Assembly: GCA_002167855.2 (NCBI GenBank)
Contig: NHBG02000023.1
Span: forward strand, 283,283-327,165
Origin: Gammaproteobacteria bacterium TMED1
GTDB lineage: Bacteria; Pseudomonadota; Gammaproteobacteria; Pseudomonadales; Azotimanducaceae
Direction of reading: 5' to 3'
DNA: 43,883 nucleotides
Numbering within the stretch: the stretch's first letter is position 1; each line of letters starts with the position of its first letter. The notes under the pieces are model-generated. The model was not told the DNA's origin. It searched no databases and worked only from the letters and a program-made list of their open reading frames with translations. The translations under genes were made by a program, and so were the position numbers. Positions 8,788 to 16,536 of the stretch are shown here, piece after piece.

Positions 8788-9432
8788 TCACTCTTTTGCA
8801 TATACCCTTACGAATCCCTGAGGAATTTCGAGTGCAGCGCTGGTATTGATTGAGTTACTCACGAGGTCTAAATCGTACATAAAAACTAGACCTCTAAATT
8901 CTTCTTTGATTTCATCTCCAGAGTATAAAAGGTATACGGTTTTAGGCTTAGCTTCTTTTGCAATCTTGCTGGCCAAAAGACCAGCATTGTTATCATAGTT
9001 GTAGATCGTACCAAAATCACTGAACTGGTGATCCATATTAGTATAGGACTTATCATCACAGAAATTCCCACGGTGTATAATTGCAGCACTTTCTTTAATC
9101 ACCCCCAATGCCTTGAGATTGATGAGATTATGTTTAGCCAGAGCAACAAGTTCTTCGTCAGATTCAAGTCCCCATGCAGGTATACCCAATGAAGAGGCGA
9201 GCGCGACAATCCTTCCATCACCGCATCCTGCATCAAGGAAAGGTTTATTTTTATCGATGACCCCTGTATCGATAAGGTGAATGAATGCTTGGTGGATTAT
9301 GTTGAGTGATGAAGGTACAAATACCCCCGAATTGGTCTCCTTAGTATAACCCATTGAAAATTTGTCAAGAAGCTTCCTGCTAATTACTTCATAATACGTT
9401 TCGAGCAATTCTAAATTAGCGATAGTGGTCAT
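8788..9432 (-). CDS. Class I SAM-dependent methyltransferase, substrate unknown
   Basis: This 214-residue protein carries motif I FLDAGCGDGRIVALA, with the acidic residue ending strand 2 in AWGLESDEELV, typical of the Rossmann-like methyltransferase fold. Motif IV of DNA or release-factor enzymes ([DN]PP[YF]) is missing; the region has IYNYDNNAG instead. The N-terminal part (SMGYTKETNSGVFVPS) may shape the substrate pocket. I do not recognise a named family. No signal peptide is seen, so it should act in the cytoplasm. It is the first gene of a minus-strand group with the SAM-hydrolase-like small protein (55-base gap) and hemH. Confidence 0.75.
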   Translation of the reverse strand: MTTIANLELLETYYEVISRKLLDKFSMGYTKETNSGVFVPSSLNIIHQAFIHLIDTGVIDKNKPFLDAGCGDGRIVALASSLGIPAWGLESDEELVALAKHNLINLKALGVIKESAAIIHRGNFCDDKSYTNMDHQFSDFGTIYNYDNNAGLLASKIAKEAKPKTVYLLYSGDEIKEEFRGLVFMYDLDLVSNSINTSAALEIPQGFVRVYAKE

Positions 9433-9523
9433 ATCCCTTTGTTGTGATAACGTTGTTCTCTCATCCTATTTGAGCAAGTAAAGCCTCAGTTACTAGATTA
9501 CGTTTATTGAAAATCTAAGTCGT

Positions 9524-9543
9524 AGCCTCGCCTTCTTGAGGCT
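9524..9543. other. Hairpin in the spacer between the methyltransferase and ssrA
   Basis: AGCCTC (9524-9529) and GAGGCT (9538-9543) form a 6-bp stem with an 8-base loop, without a clear T-run on either side. The spacer 9433-9700 otherwise shows no gene. Confidence 0.35.
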
Positions 9544-9580
9544 CTTTGTGGTTGACGGTCAATCTGATAACAAATGCGAC

Positions 9581-9603
9581 AATGTCTACTTTCGACATTT
9601 TTT
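9581..9603 (+). terminator. Candidate rightward intrinsic terminator downstream of ssrA
   Basis: AATGTC (9581-9586) pairs with GACATT (9594-9599) across a 7-base loop and is followed by more T residues on the plus strand. No plus-strand gene ends here; both neighbours are on minus, so its role is unclear. On the minus strand no T-run follows. Confidence 0.35.
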
Positions 9604-9700
9604 CACTCGGAAAGGAGCTTAATGCATTTGGGACTCAGGAATCCTAATTGCCTATTATCTTTAATTCAGTTTACAGAAACTAGCGGTTCTATTTCAAAGA

Positions 9701-10097
9701 TGGTGGAGGTGGCGGGAGTTGAACCCGCGTCCGTCAGTACTCTGCCTTCGGCTCTACATGCTTAGTTCGTCTACTATTTAACCCTTCACTAGCCCAACGA
9801 ACAGGGATTAAAGGGCGAGCTTGCTTTAAGTTTAACTGCTTTAACCACAAGCTGGGTCTGGCAGCTGTCCCATGAGTCGAGCCCCTAGTTTGAATACATG
9901 GGCATATTCGCCCTAGGGTAAGCTAACTTAACTAATCCCTTGCGGGAGTTTCGGTCTAAGCCGAAAAAATTAAGCAGCTAGTGCGTAGTTTTCGTCGTTG
10001 GCAACTATAATAGTTGCAGAGATTTTTTTACGAGAGTCACTACCCTCTCGGCATGCACCTCAGGGTTCGTCACCGGCGTCGAAGCCAAGTCACCCCC
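9701..10097 (-). ncRNA. ssrA: Transfer-messenger RNA (tmRNA)
   Basis: The minus strand begins GGGGGTG at 10097 and ends with a T-arm of the form GGTTCAACTCC and CCTCCACCA at 9701. The first seven bases pair with CACCTCC at the 3' end (one G-U), as in the alanine-charged acceptor of tmRNA. The resume codon GCC at 10002-10000 opens an 11-codon frame ending in TAA at 9970 that encodes ANDENYALAA, the same tag as in E. coli. tmRNA with SmpB frees ribosomes stalled on broken messages and marks the product for proteolysis. CCA is encoded. At 397 bases it is somewhat longer than the E. coli RNA. A TAGAAT-like -10 lies upstream near 10121. smpB is next to it on the same strand. Confidence 0.95.
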
Positions 10098-10131
10098 ATG
10101 TGTTTGTTTCTCTAATATTCTACACTTGAAT

Positions 10132-10602
10132 TTACCGATTATACTGTTTCATCATACGCTGCCTATCTATTTTCCATTCTCTTTCTTTAATGGCAGTACG
10201 TTTGTCATGGGCTTTCTTGCCCGTCGCAAGGGCAATTTCACATTTAACTAGATTGCCTTTCCAATAAAGAGCAATAGGAATACAGGTTTGGCCTTTAGCC
10301 TTTGTGGCCCCAATCAGTTTTGCAAGTTCTTTTTTATGAAGAAGTAACTTCCTTGTCCTTTTCGGATCTGCTAACACATGACTTGAAGCAGTTTTCAATG
10401 GGGTAATGTTACAGCCTAAAAGAAATGCTTCACCATCTTTTAAAAGAGCGTATGTATCTGTTAACTGTGCTTTCCCATCTCTTAGAGCTTTTACCTCCCA
10501 ACCAGCTAATTGCATTCCGGCTTCGAAGGTCTCGTGCAATGTGTACTCGAATCTCGCTTTTTTATTTTGCGCGATCGTACTAGGGTTCTTCTTTCTAGTC
10601 AT
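10132..10602 (-). CDS. smpB: SsrA-binding protein SmpB
   Basis: SmpB binds the tRNA-like part of tmRNA and replaces the anticodon arm in the decoding centre. The 156-residue product contains [36 protein letters not shown], and a basic tail ([24 protein letters not shown]), all standard for the family. The tail is the segment that lies in the mRNA channel. It lies 34 bases upstream of ssrA on the same strand; the tmRNA probably has its own promoter in that gap. Confidence 0.97.
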   Translation of the reverse strand: MTRKKNPSTIAQNKKARFEYTLHETFEAGMQLAGWEVKALRDGKAQLTDTYALLKDGEAFLLGCNITPLKTASSHVLADPKRTRKLLLHKKELAKLIGATKAKGQTCIPIALYWKGNLVKCEIALATGKKAHDKRTAIKEREWKIDRQRMMKQYNR

Positions 10603-10638
10603 GTTTACCTCACCCGATCCTAATTATAGGCAGCAAAG

Positions 10639-10653
10639 TTGTAAAGTATACAA
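10639..10653. repeat. Short inverted repeat next to the large palindrome
   Basis: TTGTA and TACAA flank AAGTA in the spacer between smpB and the transporter gene. Only five bases per arm, but it begins with TTGT like the large palindrome eight bases on and may be a second weak site. Confidence 0.3.
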
Positions 10654-10660
10654 TTATGGG

Positions 10661-10688
10661 TTGTCGAGTATTTATAAATACTCGACAA
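10661..10688. promoter_or_regulatory. Perfect 28-bp palindrome, candidate operator
   Basis: The half-site TTGTCGAGTATTTA (10661-10674) is followed at once by its exact reverse complement (10675-10688). There is no spacer and no T-run, which favours a dimer-bound operator over a terminator. It lies 47 bases before the transporter GTG start. It also covers a possible -35 TTGTCG (10661) and -10 GACAAT (10684-10689) spaced by 17 bases. Binding protein unknown. Confidence 0.6.
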
Positions 10689-10735
10689 TCGTCGGTGTAT
10701 TGACTTCAAAAAAGTTTAGTGAGAGGAGTAGTTTG

Positions 10736-12094
10736 GTGACATCTGACTCAATCCATGGAATGTGGTCATCCCGCTTAATGTTTATCCTGGCTGCTTCCGG
10801 CTCAGCAGTGGGACTTGGTAATATCTGGCGTTTCCCTTATGTGGCGGGAGAAAATGGAGGCGGAGCCTTCGTCATAATTTATTTAATTTGCATATTTTTA
10901 ATCGGAATCCCGATTATGGTTTCTGAGATTGTTATTGGTCGCTTTGCGAGGAAAAGTCCTATTAACGCGATGGCTACTGCTGCTTCAAAATCTAATGCAT
11001 CCAGGAAATGGCAATTAGTAGGGTGGATGGGGGTGGTAGCTGGATTTATGATTCTTTCCTTTTACGCAGTCATAGCTGGTTGGGTATTGTCCTACGTTTT
11101 TCAGTTAGGTTCTGGTGTCTTTGTGGGCATCAGCGGTGAGTCGGCAGAACAAATATTCAAAGGTTTTGTAGGTAATGTTTGGGAAGTTTTAGCCTGGTTC
11201 ACCATTTTTTTGGCAATTACGGTTGTAATTTCAGCAAGAGGGGTTAGTGCCGGTTTAGAGGTTGCTGTTAAATATTTAATGCCAATATTATTTTTCCTCT
11301 TGGTTGTTTTGGTAATTTATGCTGCTGTAACTTCCGGACACTTCTTGGAGGGTGTTAATTTTTTATTTTCTTTTAATTTTGAAAAGTTGACTTGGAATAG
11401 TGTTTTGGAAGCTATGGGCCAGGCTTTTTTTACACTTAGTCTAGGCATGGGTGCGATCATGGCTTACGGCGCTTATATGCCAAAAGATGCATCAGTTATT
11501 GGCACTGCCACCATGATTGCTTTAATGGATACTGGGGTAGCTCTTATGTCAGGACTAGTGATATTCCCTTTAGTCTTTGCTAATTCTCTGGAAAGTAGCG
11601 CCGGTCCTGGTCTCATGTTCATTACCCTGCCCCTGGCCTTTGGCCAGATGGTTGGTGGTCAAATTTTTGGATGTGTGTTCTTCGTGCTCGTGGCTTTTGC
11701 CGCAGTTACATCAGCCATTTCACTTATAGAGCCAGCAATCGCATGGCTCATAGAAAAGCTAAAAACTTCGCGACGTGTCGCAGCCTTGATAGTAGGAGTC
11801 TGTGTTTGGCTGCTTGGGCTAGGCAGCGTTTTTTCCACAAATATTTGGTCGGATTTATTTATCTTTGACGAAATGACCTTTTTGGACTCCATGGATTATG
11901 TCACTAACAATATAATCTTGCCCTTGGGGGGTATTTTTATAGCCATTTTCGCTGGTTGGGTATTATCAAGCATGATTCTCGATAGTGAGATGACGCTTGA
12001 TGGGTGGTTCTACCCTGTCTGGAAGTTTCTCGCTAGATTCATTGCGCCTGCCGCAGTTGCGATTGTGTTTTTTATGGCCTTGCTACAAGTCTAA
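10736..12094 (+). CDS. Sodium-dependent transporter of the neurotransmitter:sodium symporter (NSS/SNF) family
   Basis: The frame is open from 10406, but the conserved protein starts just after GTG 10736, which has GAGGAG seven bases upstream; this gives 452 residues. The first membrane helix has the NSS signature GSAVGLGNIWRFPYVAGENGGGAF, with the unwound Gly-rich core that binds Na+ and amino acid in LeuT. About 11-12 hydrophobic segments follow, including LGMGAIMAYGAYMP, the equivalent of the conserved helix 6-7 region. Substrate, probably an amino acid or related amine, cannot be told from sequence. The 28-bp palindrome upstream suggests specific control. Its stop overlaps the ratA start by one base (TAATG). 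Confidence 0.88.
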   Translation: MTSDSIHGMWSSRLMFILAASGSAVGLGNIWRFPYVAGENGGGAFVIIYLICIFLIGIPIMVSEIVIGRFARKSPINAMATAASKSNASRKWQLVGWMGVVAGFMILSFYAVIAGWVLSYVFQLGSGVFVGISGESAEQIFKGFVGNVWEVLAWFTIFLAITVVISARGVSAGLEVAVKYLMPILFFLLVVLVIYAAVTSGHFLEGVNFLFSFNFEKLTWNSVLEAMGQAFFTLSLGMGAIMAYGAYMPKDASVIGTATMIALMDTGVALMSGLVIFPLVFANSLESSAGPGLMFITLPLAFGQMVGGQIFGCVFFVLVAFAAVTSAISLIEPAIAWLIEKLKTSRRVAALIVGVCVWLLGLGSVFSTNIWSDLFIFDEMTFLDSMDYVTNNIILPLGGIFIAIFAGWVLSSMILDSEMTLDGWFYPVWKFLARFIAPAAVAIVFFMALLQV

Positions 12095-12525
12095 TGAAGA
12101 CTTTTTTACAAACTGCTTTGGTGCCATATAGTGCAGAAAAAGTATTTGAAGTGGTTAATGATGTTGAATCGTACCCACGTTTTCTACCATGGTGTTCTGG
12201 CAGCGAAATTTTGAGTCGCTCTTTGACTGAAATCGTTGCTCGATTAGATATTTCTAGCGCAGGCGTAAAAAGGAGTTTTACGACTAGAAATCTCATTGTT
12301 CCTTTTGAGAGGATTGAAATGAGCTTATTAAAAGGGCCTTTTTCTGAACTCGAAGGGTGCTGGAAATTTAAGCCGATACCAGACTTGGGTTGTAAGGTGG
12401 AGATGGAGCTATCGTTTGAGCTCGGTGCTGCTTTTTTAGAACTCCCATTTTCCAAGACGTTTGATAAGTCGGCTAAGAAGCTTGTCGATGCTTTTTGTCT
12501 CAGATTAGAACAGCAGAATGCTTAG
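12094..12525 (+). CDS. ratA: RatA/COQ10-type START-domain protein
   Basis: The 143-residue product belongs to the SRPBCC (START-like) fold: VPYSAEKVFEVVNDVESYPRFLPWCSGSEIL at the N-terminus and FDKSAKKLVDAF at the end. Homologues are the E. coli RatA protein, reported to block 70S ribosome association, and the mitochondrial ubiquinone-binding Coq10; the ubiquinone-related role is as likely as a toxin role. It is translationally coupled to the transporter gene. The ATG of an rnfH remnant overlaps its stop, which is the normal ratA-rnfH arrangement. Confidence 0.9.
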   Translation: MKTFLQTALVPYSAEKVFEVVNDVESYPRFLPWCSGSEILSRSLTEIVARLDISSAGVKRSFTTRNLIVPFERIEMSLLKGPFSELEGCWKFKPIPDLGCKVEMELSFELGAAFLELPFSKTFDKSAKKLVDAFCLRLEQQNA

Positions 12526-12805
12526 CCAAGAAATAGCTCATATCCTGGGGGGAAAGCTGTTTTAAGAATATAGACGGTTTAACGGGCGCGACTATCCTGT
12601 ACGCAGTTTTTCTGTCTGGTGCCAGGAGCAGAATCCTTAGAACATTTTTACCGATCTGAAAAACCAAGTTTTTTGGAATTAGAAAAGAAGACGGTTAGTT
12701 GCTCTAGGATACCGTTCGTGAGGGATTTTTAAGACTCTTCTTACTTGTTTCCAATAGGCTCGAGCTCGAAAGGCCAAGAAGATCCGACAAGCAAGGTCAG
12801 ATTAA
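12518..12805 (+). pseudogene. rnfH: Decayed rnfH (UPF0125 / RatB family)
   Basis: No open gene fills this space, yet RnfH-like pieces appear in order over three frames. ATG 12518 overlaps the ratA stop and gives QEIAHILGGK, like the VEVAYALPxK start, then a stop at 12563. Frame 12564 gives DGLTGATILYAVFLSG, matching EGATVxxAIxxSG with identical spacing, then ILRTFLPI and a stop. Frame 12670 gives FLELEKKTVSCSR (EIDLxxxKVGIFSR-like). Frame 12708 gives DTVREG (LDxxLxDGDRVEIY region). Frame 12758 gives a basic ARARKAKKIRQARSD tail, as in DPKxxRRxRA. Total length, 288 bases, suits RnfH, and rnfH lies between ratA and bamE in relatives. Several frameshifts and stops mean no product. Confidence 0.7.
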
Positions 12806-13131
12806 TTTTCATCAGAAGCAGATTTTCTAGTGTCAAAAACGCTCAGTTTTTCCTCGAGAAAGTGTAAAATTAATACTTCTCGCTGAATTTCCCTACCTGG
12901 GATTTGAATCGTATAAACATAGTTCCAGCGATCTTGGTTGAGAGCATCGTCTAGAACTGGATTGCCGAGGATATACCTTACCTGACTTCTCGTCATTCCA
13001 GGCTTTAACTTATCAATCATAACCTGAGTAATAACGTTACCTTGCTGTACAGAGATCCGGTGCACCCCAGGGAAGCTAAATGTTGAGCAGCCAACAGTAG
13101 TAAAGATAAATGCTAGGGTTATAATTTTCAT
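12802..13131 (-). CDS. bamE: Outer membrane assembly lipoprotein BamE (SmpA/OmlA)
   Basis: The 109-residue product has a lipoprotein signal: MKIITLAFIFTTVGC with the lipidated Cys at 15. The SmpA/OmlA domain follows: QGNVITQVMIDKLKPGMTRSQVRYILGNPVL, then DRWNYVYTIQ. BamE is a small outer-membrane lipoprotein that supports BamD and BamA in beta-barrel insertion. It is divergent from fur (83-base spacer) and converges on the rnfH remnant, its stop falling within the last bases of that pseudogene. The bamE-fur divergent pair is typical of Pseudomonas-like genomes. Confidence 0.93.
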   Translation of the reverse strand: MKIITLAFIFTTVGCSTFSFPGVHRISVQQGNVITQVMIDKLKPGMTRSQVRYILGNPVLDDALNQDRWNYVYTIQIPGREIQREVLILHFLEEKLSVFDTRKSASDEN

Positions 13132-13214
13132 AATAGCTATTTTGATTCAAGTGGTTTCGGTACAATATATGTTAACTGGCCCAAACTTTCATAACCACAT
13201 TTTTCAGACTGAGA

Positions 13215-13634
13215 ATGCGTGACTTTAAAGAACTAAAACAGCACGGCCTAAAAGCTACAGTGCCGCGGCTCAAGATACTTGGGCTGATGGAAAGTTCTAC
13301 AATACGCCACTTTAGCGCTGAAGATATTTATAAGTATTTTTTAGATGATGAAGTTGAACTTGGTCTAGCGACAGTCTATCGAGTACTGACCCAGTTCGAG
13401 ACAGCTGGCATTGTAAATAGACACAATTTTGAGGAGGGCCACTCAGTCTTTGAGTTAGCTAGGGAAGAACACCATGACCATATCGTGTGTGTCAGGTGTG
13501 GGAAAGTAGAAGAATTTCATGATGATGAAATTGAAAAACGGCAACAATCAATTGCAGAAAGCTTAGGGTTTGAGCTTACAGATCATAGTTTAAATATGTA
13601 CGGTTTATGTTCAGTGTGTAGGCGAGGCTGCTAG
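13215..13634 (+). CDS. fur: Ferric uptake regulator Fur
   Basis: Fur represses iron-uptake genes when loaded with ferrous iron. The 139-residue protein begins ELKQHGLKATVPRLKIL, has the winged-helix recognition part VELGLATVYRVLTQFETAG, and the metal-binding HHDH at 86-89. It also has zinc cysteines at 92 and 95 and a second CxxC pair at 132 and 135. These match the classic Fur subclass rather than Zur or PerR. Its TAG overlaps the TAG of recN in the opposite direction within the shared tetranucleotide CTAG at 13631-13634. No clear Fur box was found in the bamE-fur spacer by eye. Confidence 0.96.
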   Translation: MRDFKELKQHGLKATVPRLKILGLMESSTIRHFSAEDIYKYFLDDEVELGLATVYRVLTQFETAGIVNRHNFEEGHSVFELAREEHHDHIVCVRCGKVEEFHDDEIEKRQQSIAESLGFELTDHSLNMYGLCSVCRRGC

Positions 13635-15283
13635 TGAGCGTTGCCCAAAATCTGCTCTGCATGGGCTATCGATTGTTCCGTTAACTCAATTCCTCCTAGC
13701 ATCCGAGCTAATTCCTTGACTCTGCGGGATCTATTAAGAGGCGTTACTTGTATTCCATCTTCTTGTTTATTAACTCTCAAGTGCTGATTCCCTTTTGCTG
13801 CGACTTGCGCGAGATGGGTAACACAAATTATTTGGGTTTTTGTGCCTAGGTCCCTAAGAAGCGCACCAACTACCTCCGCAGTAGCACCACCAATACCCAC
13901 ATCCACTTCATCAAACACAAGTGTAGGAATTCTAGAGGTGTTAGCCGTTACAACTTGTATAGCCAAGCTAATTCGAGACAACTCTCCACCCGATGCTATT
14001 CGATTAAGAGATCGTGCAGCATATTTTTTGTTTGTAGTGATCAGGAATTCCACATCTTCTACACCATTTGTATAGACAGAATCTGCTGGTTTAGTCTTTA
14101 AGCTCACCTCAAAATTGGCCTCAGTCATCCCGAGCTGCCTAAGTTTTTCGGTCACCGCTGATTGCAGAGCTAAGCCGTGACGGGTTCTCTTTTCGGTAAG
14201 TTTGCTTGCTACTTCTTGATACTTTTTTCTACATTGGGAAAGTTGTGCTTCCAGCATGTCAACTTCTGTATCTATATTTTTTAATGACGCTATTTCCTTT
14301 TCGATATCTTTAGTTACAGTTAATAGATGATTTGCTTTTACGTGGTGTTTTCTAGCGATATCGTAAATTGAGGACAGTTTCTTTTCTACCATCGATAATC
14401 TTTCAGGATCAACAATGATATTGCCGATCATTGATTGCAGATCGTCACTTGCCTCTTCTACCTGTATTTGGCTACTGTTAAGTAGCTCTGCGACGCCTCT
14501 CACCTTGGGGTCGTCAATAACGGATAGAAGTTCAATAACCCGCGCTAACATTCCTACAATGTTATTCGTATCGTTACTTCGGCAGAGGTTAATCGCATCA
14601 TTGCAATTTCTTAGTATGTCCTCTGAGCTAGATAAGCGTTTTTGTTCAGTTTCCAGCAGAGCGACCTCATCCTCTTTTAGATCTAATGCTTGGAGTTCAT
14701 CCAGTTGATACTCCAATAGCTGGAGCTTAGAACTCTCTTTTCCTAGGTTACTTAATAAGTTCTTGAGTTTTTTTTCTTGAGACTGACAGAGCTGATAAAT
14801 TATTCCTATCTCTTTTACTAAGCTCTGATGTCCGCCAAATTCATCGAGGAGTCTGCGTTGGTTATCTCGAACTAATAGCGATTGGTGTTCATGTTGAGAA
14901 TGCAGGTCTACCAATAAGTTACCCAAGTAACTCATATCAGATAATGTGCTTGGGACCCCATTGATAAAACCCTTCGAGCGACCCTCGATTGTGATTATTC
15001 GCCTTAAGATGCAGGTACTATTGTCTTCTAGATCGTGTTCTATCATCCATTGTTTAACGCTTTCATTACTGGATATATCGAAGGTAGCATTTATCTCTGC
15101 CCTATCAGCTCCGGCTGTAATCATTTTAGTATCTGCTCGGTTTCCTAAAGATAGCGATAAGGCATCCAGCATAATGGACTTCCCGGCTCCAGTTTCGCCG
15201 GTCACCACGGACATTTTATTTTCGAACTCGATATCTAAGTCGTTCGCTAAGGCAAAGTTTTGAATGTTTAAATTGAGCAGCAT
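13631..15283 (-). CDS. recN: DNA repair ATPase RecN
   Basis: RecN is an SMC-like ATPase acting early in double-strand break repair. The 550-residue protein has Walker A GETGAGKS at 29-36 and long central coiled coils (about 155-365) with heptad-rich Leu, Glu and Lys. The ABC signature is LNRIASGGELSRISLAIQ, and Walker B is PTLVFDEVDVGIGG, followed by ICVTHLAQVAAKG. Size fits the family. A full LexA box (CTGT-N8-ACAG) was not found in the 137-base spacer shared with hrcA, so SOS control, usual for recN, is not supported here. Confidence 0.96.
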   Translation of the reverse strand: MLLNLNIQNFALANDLDIEFENKMSVVTGETGAGKSIMLDALSLSLGNRADTKMITAGADRAEINATFDISSNESVKQWMIEHDLEDNSTCILRRIITIEGRSKGFINGVPSTLSDMSYLGNLLVDLHSQHEHQSLLVRDNQRRLLDEFGGHQSLVKEIGIIYQLCQSQEKKLKNLLSNLGKESSKLQLLEYQLDELQALDLKEDEVALLETEQKRLSSSEDILRNCNDAINLCRSNDTNNIVGMLARVIELLSVIDDPKVRGVAELLNSSQIQVEEASDDLQSMIGNIIVDPERLSMVEKKLSSIYDIARKHHVKANHLLTVTKDIEKEIASLKNIDTEVDMLEAQLSQCRKKYQEVASKLTEKRTRHGLALQSAVTEKLRQLGMTEANFEVSLKTKPADSVYTNGVEDVEFLITTNKKYAARSLNRIASGGELSRISLAIQVVTANTSRIPTLVFDEVDVGIGGATAEVVGALLRDLGTKTQIICVTHLAQVAAKGNQHLRVNKQEDGIQVTPLNRSRRVKELARMLGGIELTEQSIAHAEQILGNAH

Positions 15284-15364
15284 GATTCTTAGTATTTCCT
15301 AATTTACCAATTAAACTTGACCACGAGATTTCGCGCAATCACCTGGGCAATATTCCTATTGTCA

Positions 15365-15401
15365 TTGAAAGACCTCTTTAATGTGTATATGTTGATCAAC
15401 A
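15365..15401 (+). promoter_or_regulatory. hrcA promoter with an overlapping palindrome
   Basis: TTGAAA (15365-15370) and TATGTT (15388-15393) are 17 bases apart. A 12-bp perfect palindrome, TGTTGATCAACA, spans 15390-15401 and overlaps the -10. It does not resemble CIRCE (TTAGCACTC-N9-GAGTGCTAA). Confidence 0.45.
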
Positions 15402-15420
15402 GAAATGTTGGCACCAAGTC

Positions 15421-16458
15421 ATGAAAGTTGAAATTAACGAAAAAGCCCAGTATCTCCTAAAAACTCTCGTCGAGCACTATATTGAGAGCGGACATCCCGT
15501 AGGCTCAAAAACTCTGGCAGAGTGTTCCGAAATATCAGTAAGTCCTGCGACAGTTAGAAATGTAATGGCGGGGTTGGAGGAGCTTGGTTTTTTGGAGTCT
15601 CCGCACACATCCGCGGGACGGATTCCGACGGGTCTCGGTTATAGATTCTTTGTGGATAGTTTGATTACTGTCGAACCACTGGCTAACCTAGATATAGATA
15701 ATTTAACTAAAAATTTGAATCCAGATAAGTCGGTCCATCAATTAGTAGAATCTGCATCTGGATTATTGTCAGAAATTACAAATATGATGGGCTTGGTGAC
15801 TTTGCCTAATACGGATCAGACTCACCTTAGATACGTCGAATTTTTAGGGCTAAACGATAATCGGGTGTTGAGTATTTTGGTGTTGGATGACCATGAAGTT
15901 CAAAACAGAGTTATTTATACCAAGGAAACGTATTCTGAAGTGCAGCTAAAGGAGGCTGCAAACTTTATCAATCAAAACTTTATGGGTCATGCTTTGAGTA
16001 ACATTCGGTCGAAGCTAATACGATTAATGAAAAATGATCAGGAGAATATGGATTCACTCATGCAGGCTACCTTGGAGGTTGCGGAACAGGCATTTGGAAC
16101 GAAACATGAAGCGGATTTTGTTGTAGCTGGTCAGGAAAACCTAATTGAGCTAGCAGAAGAACAAGCGCTTGCCGATATAAGAGAGCTATTTAAGGCTTTT
16201 TCTTTAAAAAGAGATATCCTGCACTTGCTTGATAAGTGCGTCGACACTCAAGGCGTAAAACTTTTCATAGGCGCAGAATCGGGTTATCAGGTTCTCGATG
16301 AATGTACTCTAGTTACAGCCCCTTACCAGGCTGATGGTGAATACATCGGTGTGCTCGGCGTGGTAGGACCCACTAGAATGCCTTACAACCGCGTGATTCC
16401 TATTGTGGATGCGACGGCGCGCCTATTAGGTGCCGCTATGGACTATCCTGGGCGTTGA
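15421..16458 (+). CDS. hrcA: Heat-inducible transcription repressor HrcA
   Basis: HrcA represses chaperone genes by binding CIRCE operators. The 345-residue protein has the N-terminal winged helix with YLLKTLVEHYIESGHPVGSKTLAE and the diagnostic SPATVRNVMAGLEELGFLESPHTSAGRIPTGLGYRFFVD. The GAF-like and dimerisation parts follow, closing with GVVGPTRMPYNRVIPIVD. The gene heads the grpE-dnaK-dnaJ cluster, as in Xanthomonas and many other bacteria but not in E. coli or Pseudomonas. No CIRCE element is visible anywhere in the cluster, so its targets may lie elsewhere (for example groESL) or its operator may differ. Confidence 0.96.
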   Translation: MKVEINEKAQYLLKTLVEHYIESGHPVGSKTLAECSEISVSPATVRNVMAGLEELGFLESPHTSAGRIPTGLGYRFFVDSLITVEPLANLDIDNLTKNLNPDKSVHQLVESASGLLSEITNMMGLVTLPNTDQTHLRYVEFLGLNDNRVLSILVLDDHEVQNRVIYTKETYSEVQLKEAANFINQNFMGHALSNIRSKLIRLMKNDQENMDSLMQATLEVAEQAFGTKHEADFVVAGQENLIELAEEQALADIRELFKAFSLKRDILHLLDKCVDTQGVKLFIGAESGYQVLDECTLVTAPYQADGEYIGVLGVVGPTRMPYNRVIPIVDATARLLGAAMDYPGR

Positions 16459-16474
16459 AACTCTAGGATAAAGA

Positions 16475-16502
16475 CTTGAATGTAAATTCATAGTCCCCAT
16501 AT
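16475..16502 (+). promoter_or_regulatory. Sigma-32 (heat-shock) promoter before grpE
   Basis: CTTGAAT at 16475-16481 and CCCCATAT at 16495-16502 are spaced by 13 bases, very close to the RpoH consensus CTTGAAA / CCCCATnT. They lie 35 bases ahead of the grpE ATG. Confidence 0.75.
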
Positions 16503-16536
16503 GACCATCTAAATATTTAGTGTGGATTCTTAACCG

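Noticed and set aside
10406-10735. Open reading upstream of the transporter, giving a 562-residue protein.
   Set aside because: The extra 110 codons lie mostly antisense to smpB, cross the palindrome and carry no NSS homology; GTG 10736 has a proper ribosome site.
15380-15402. Possible LexA box for recN (ACAG half-site at 15399-15402).
   Set aside because: The left half is ATAT instead of CTGT, so only one half matches.
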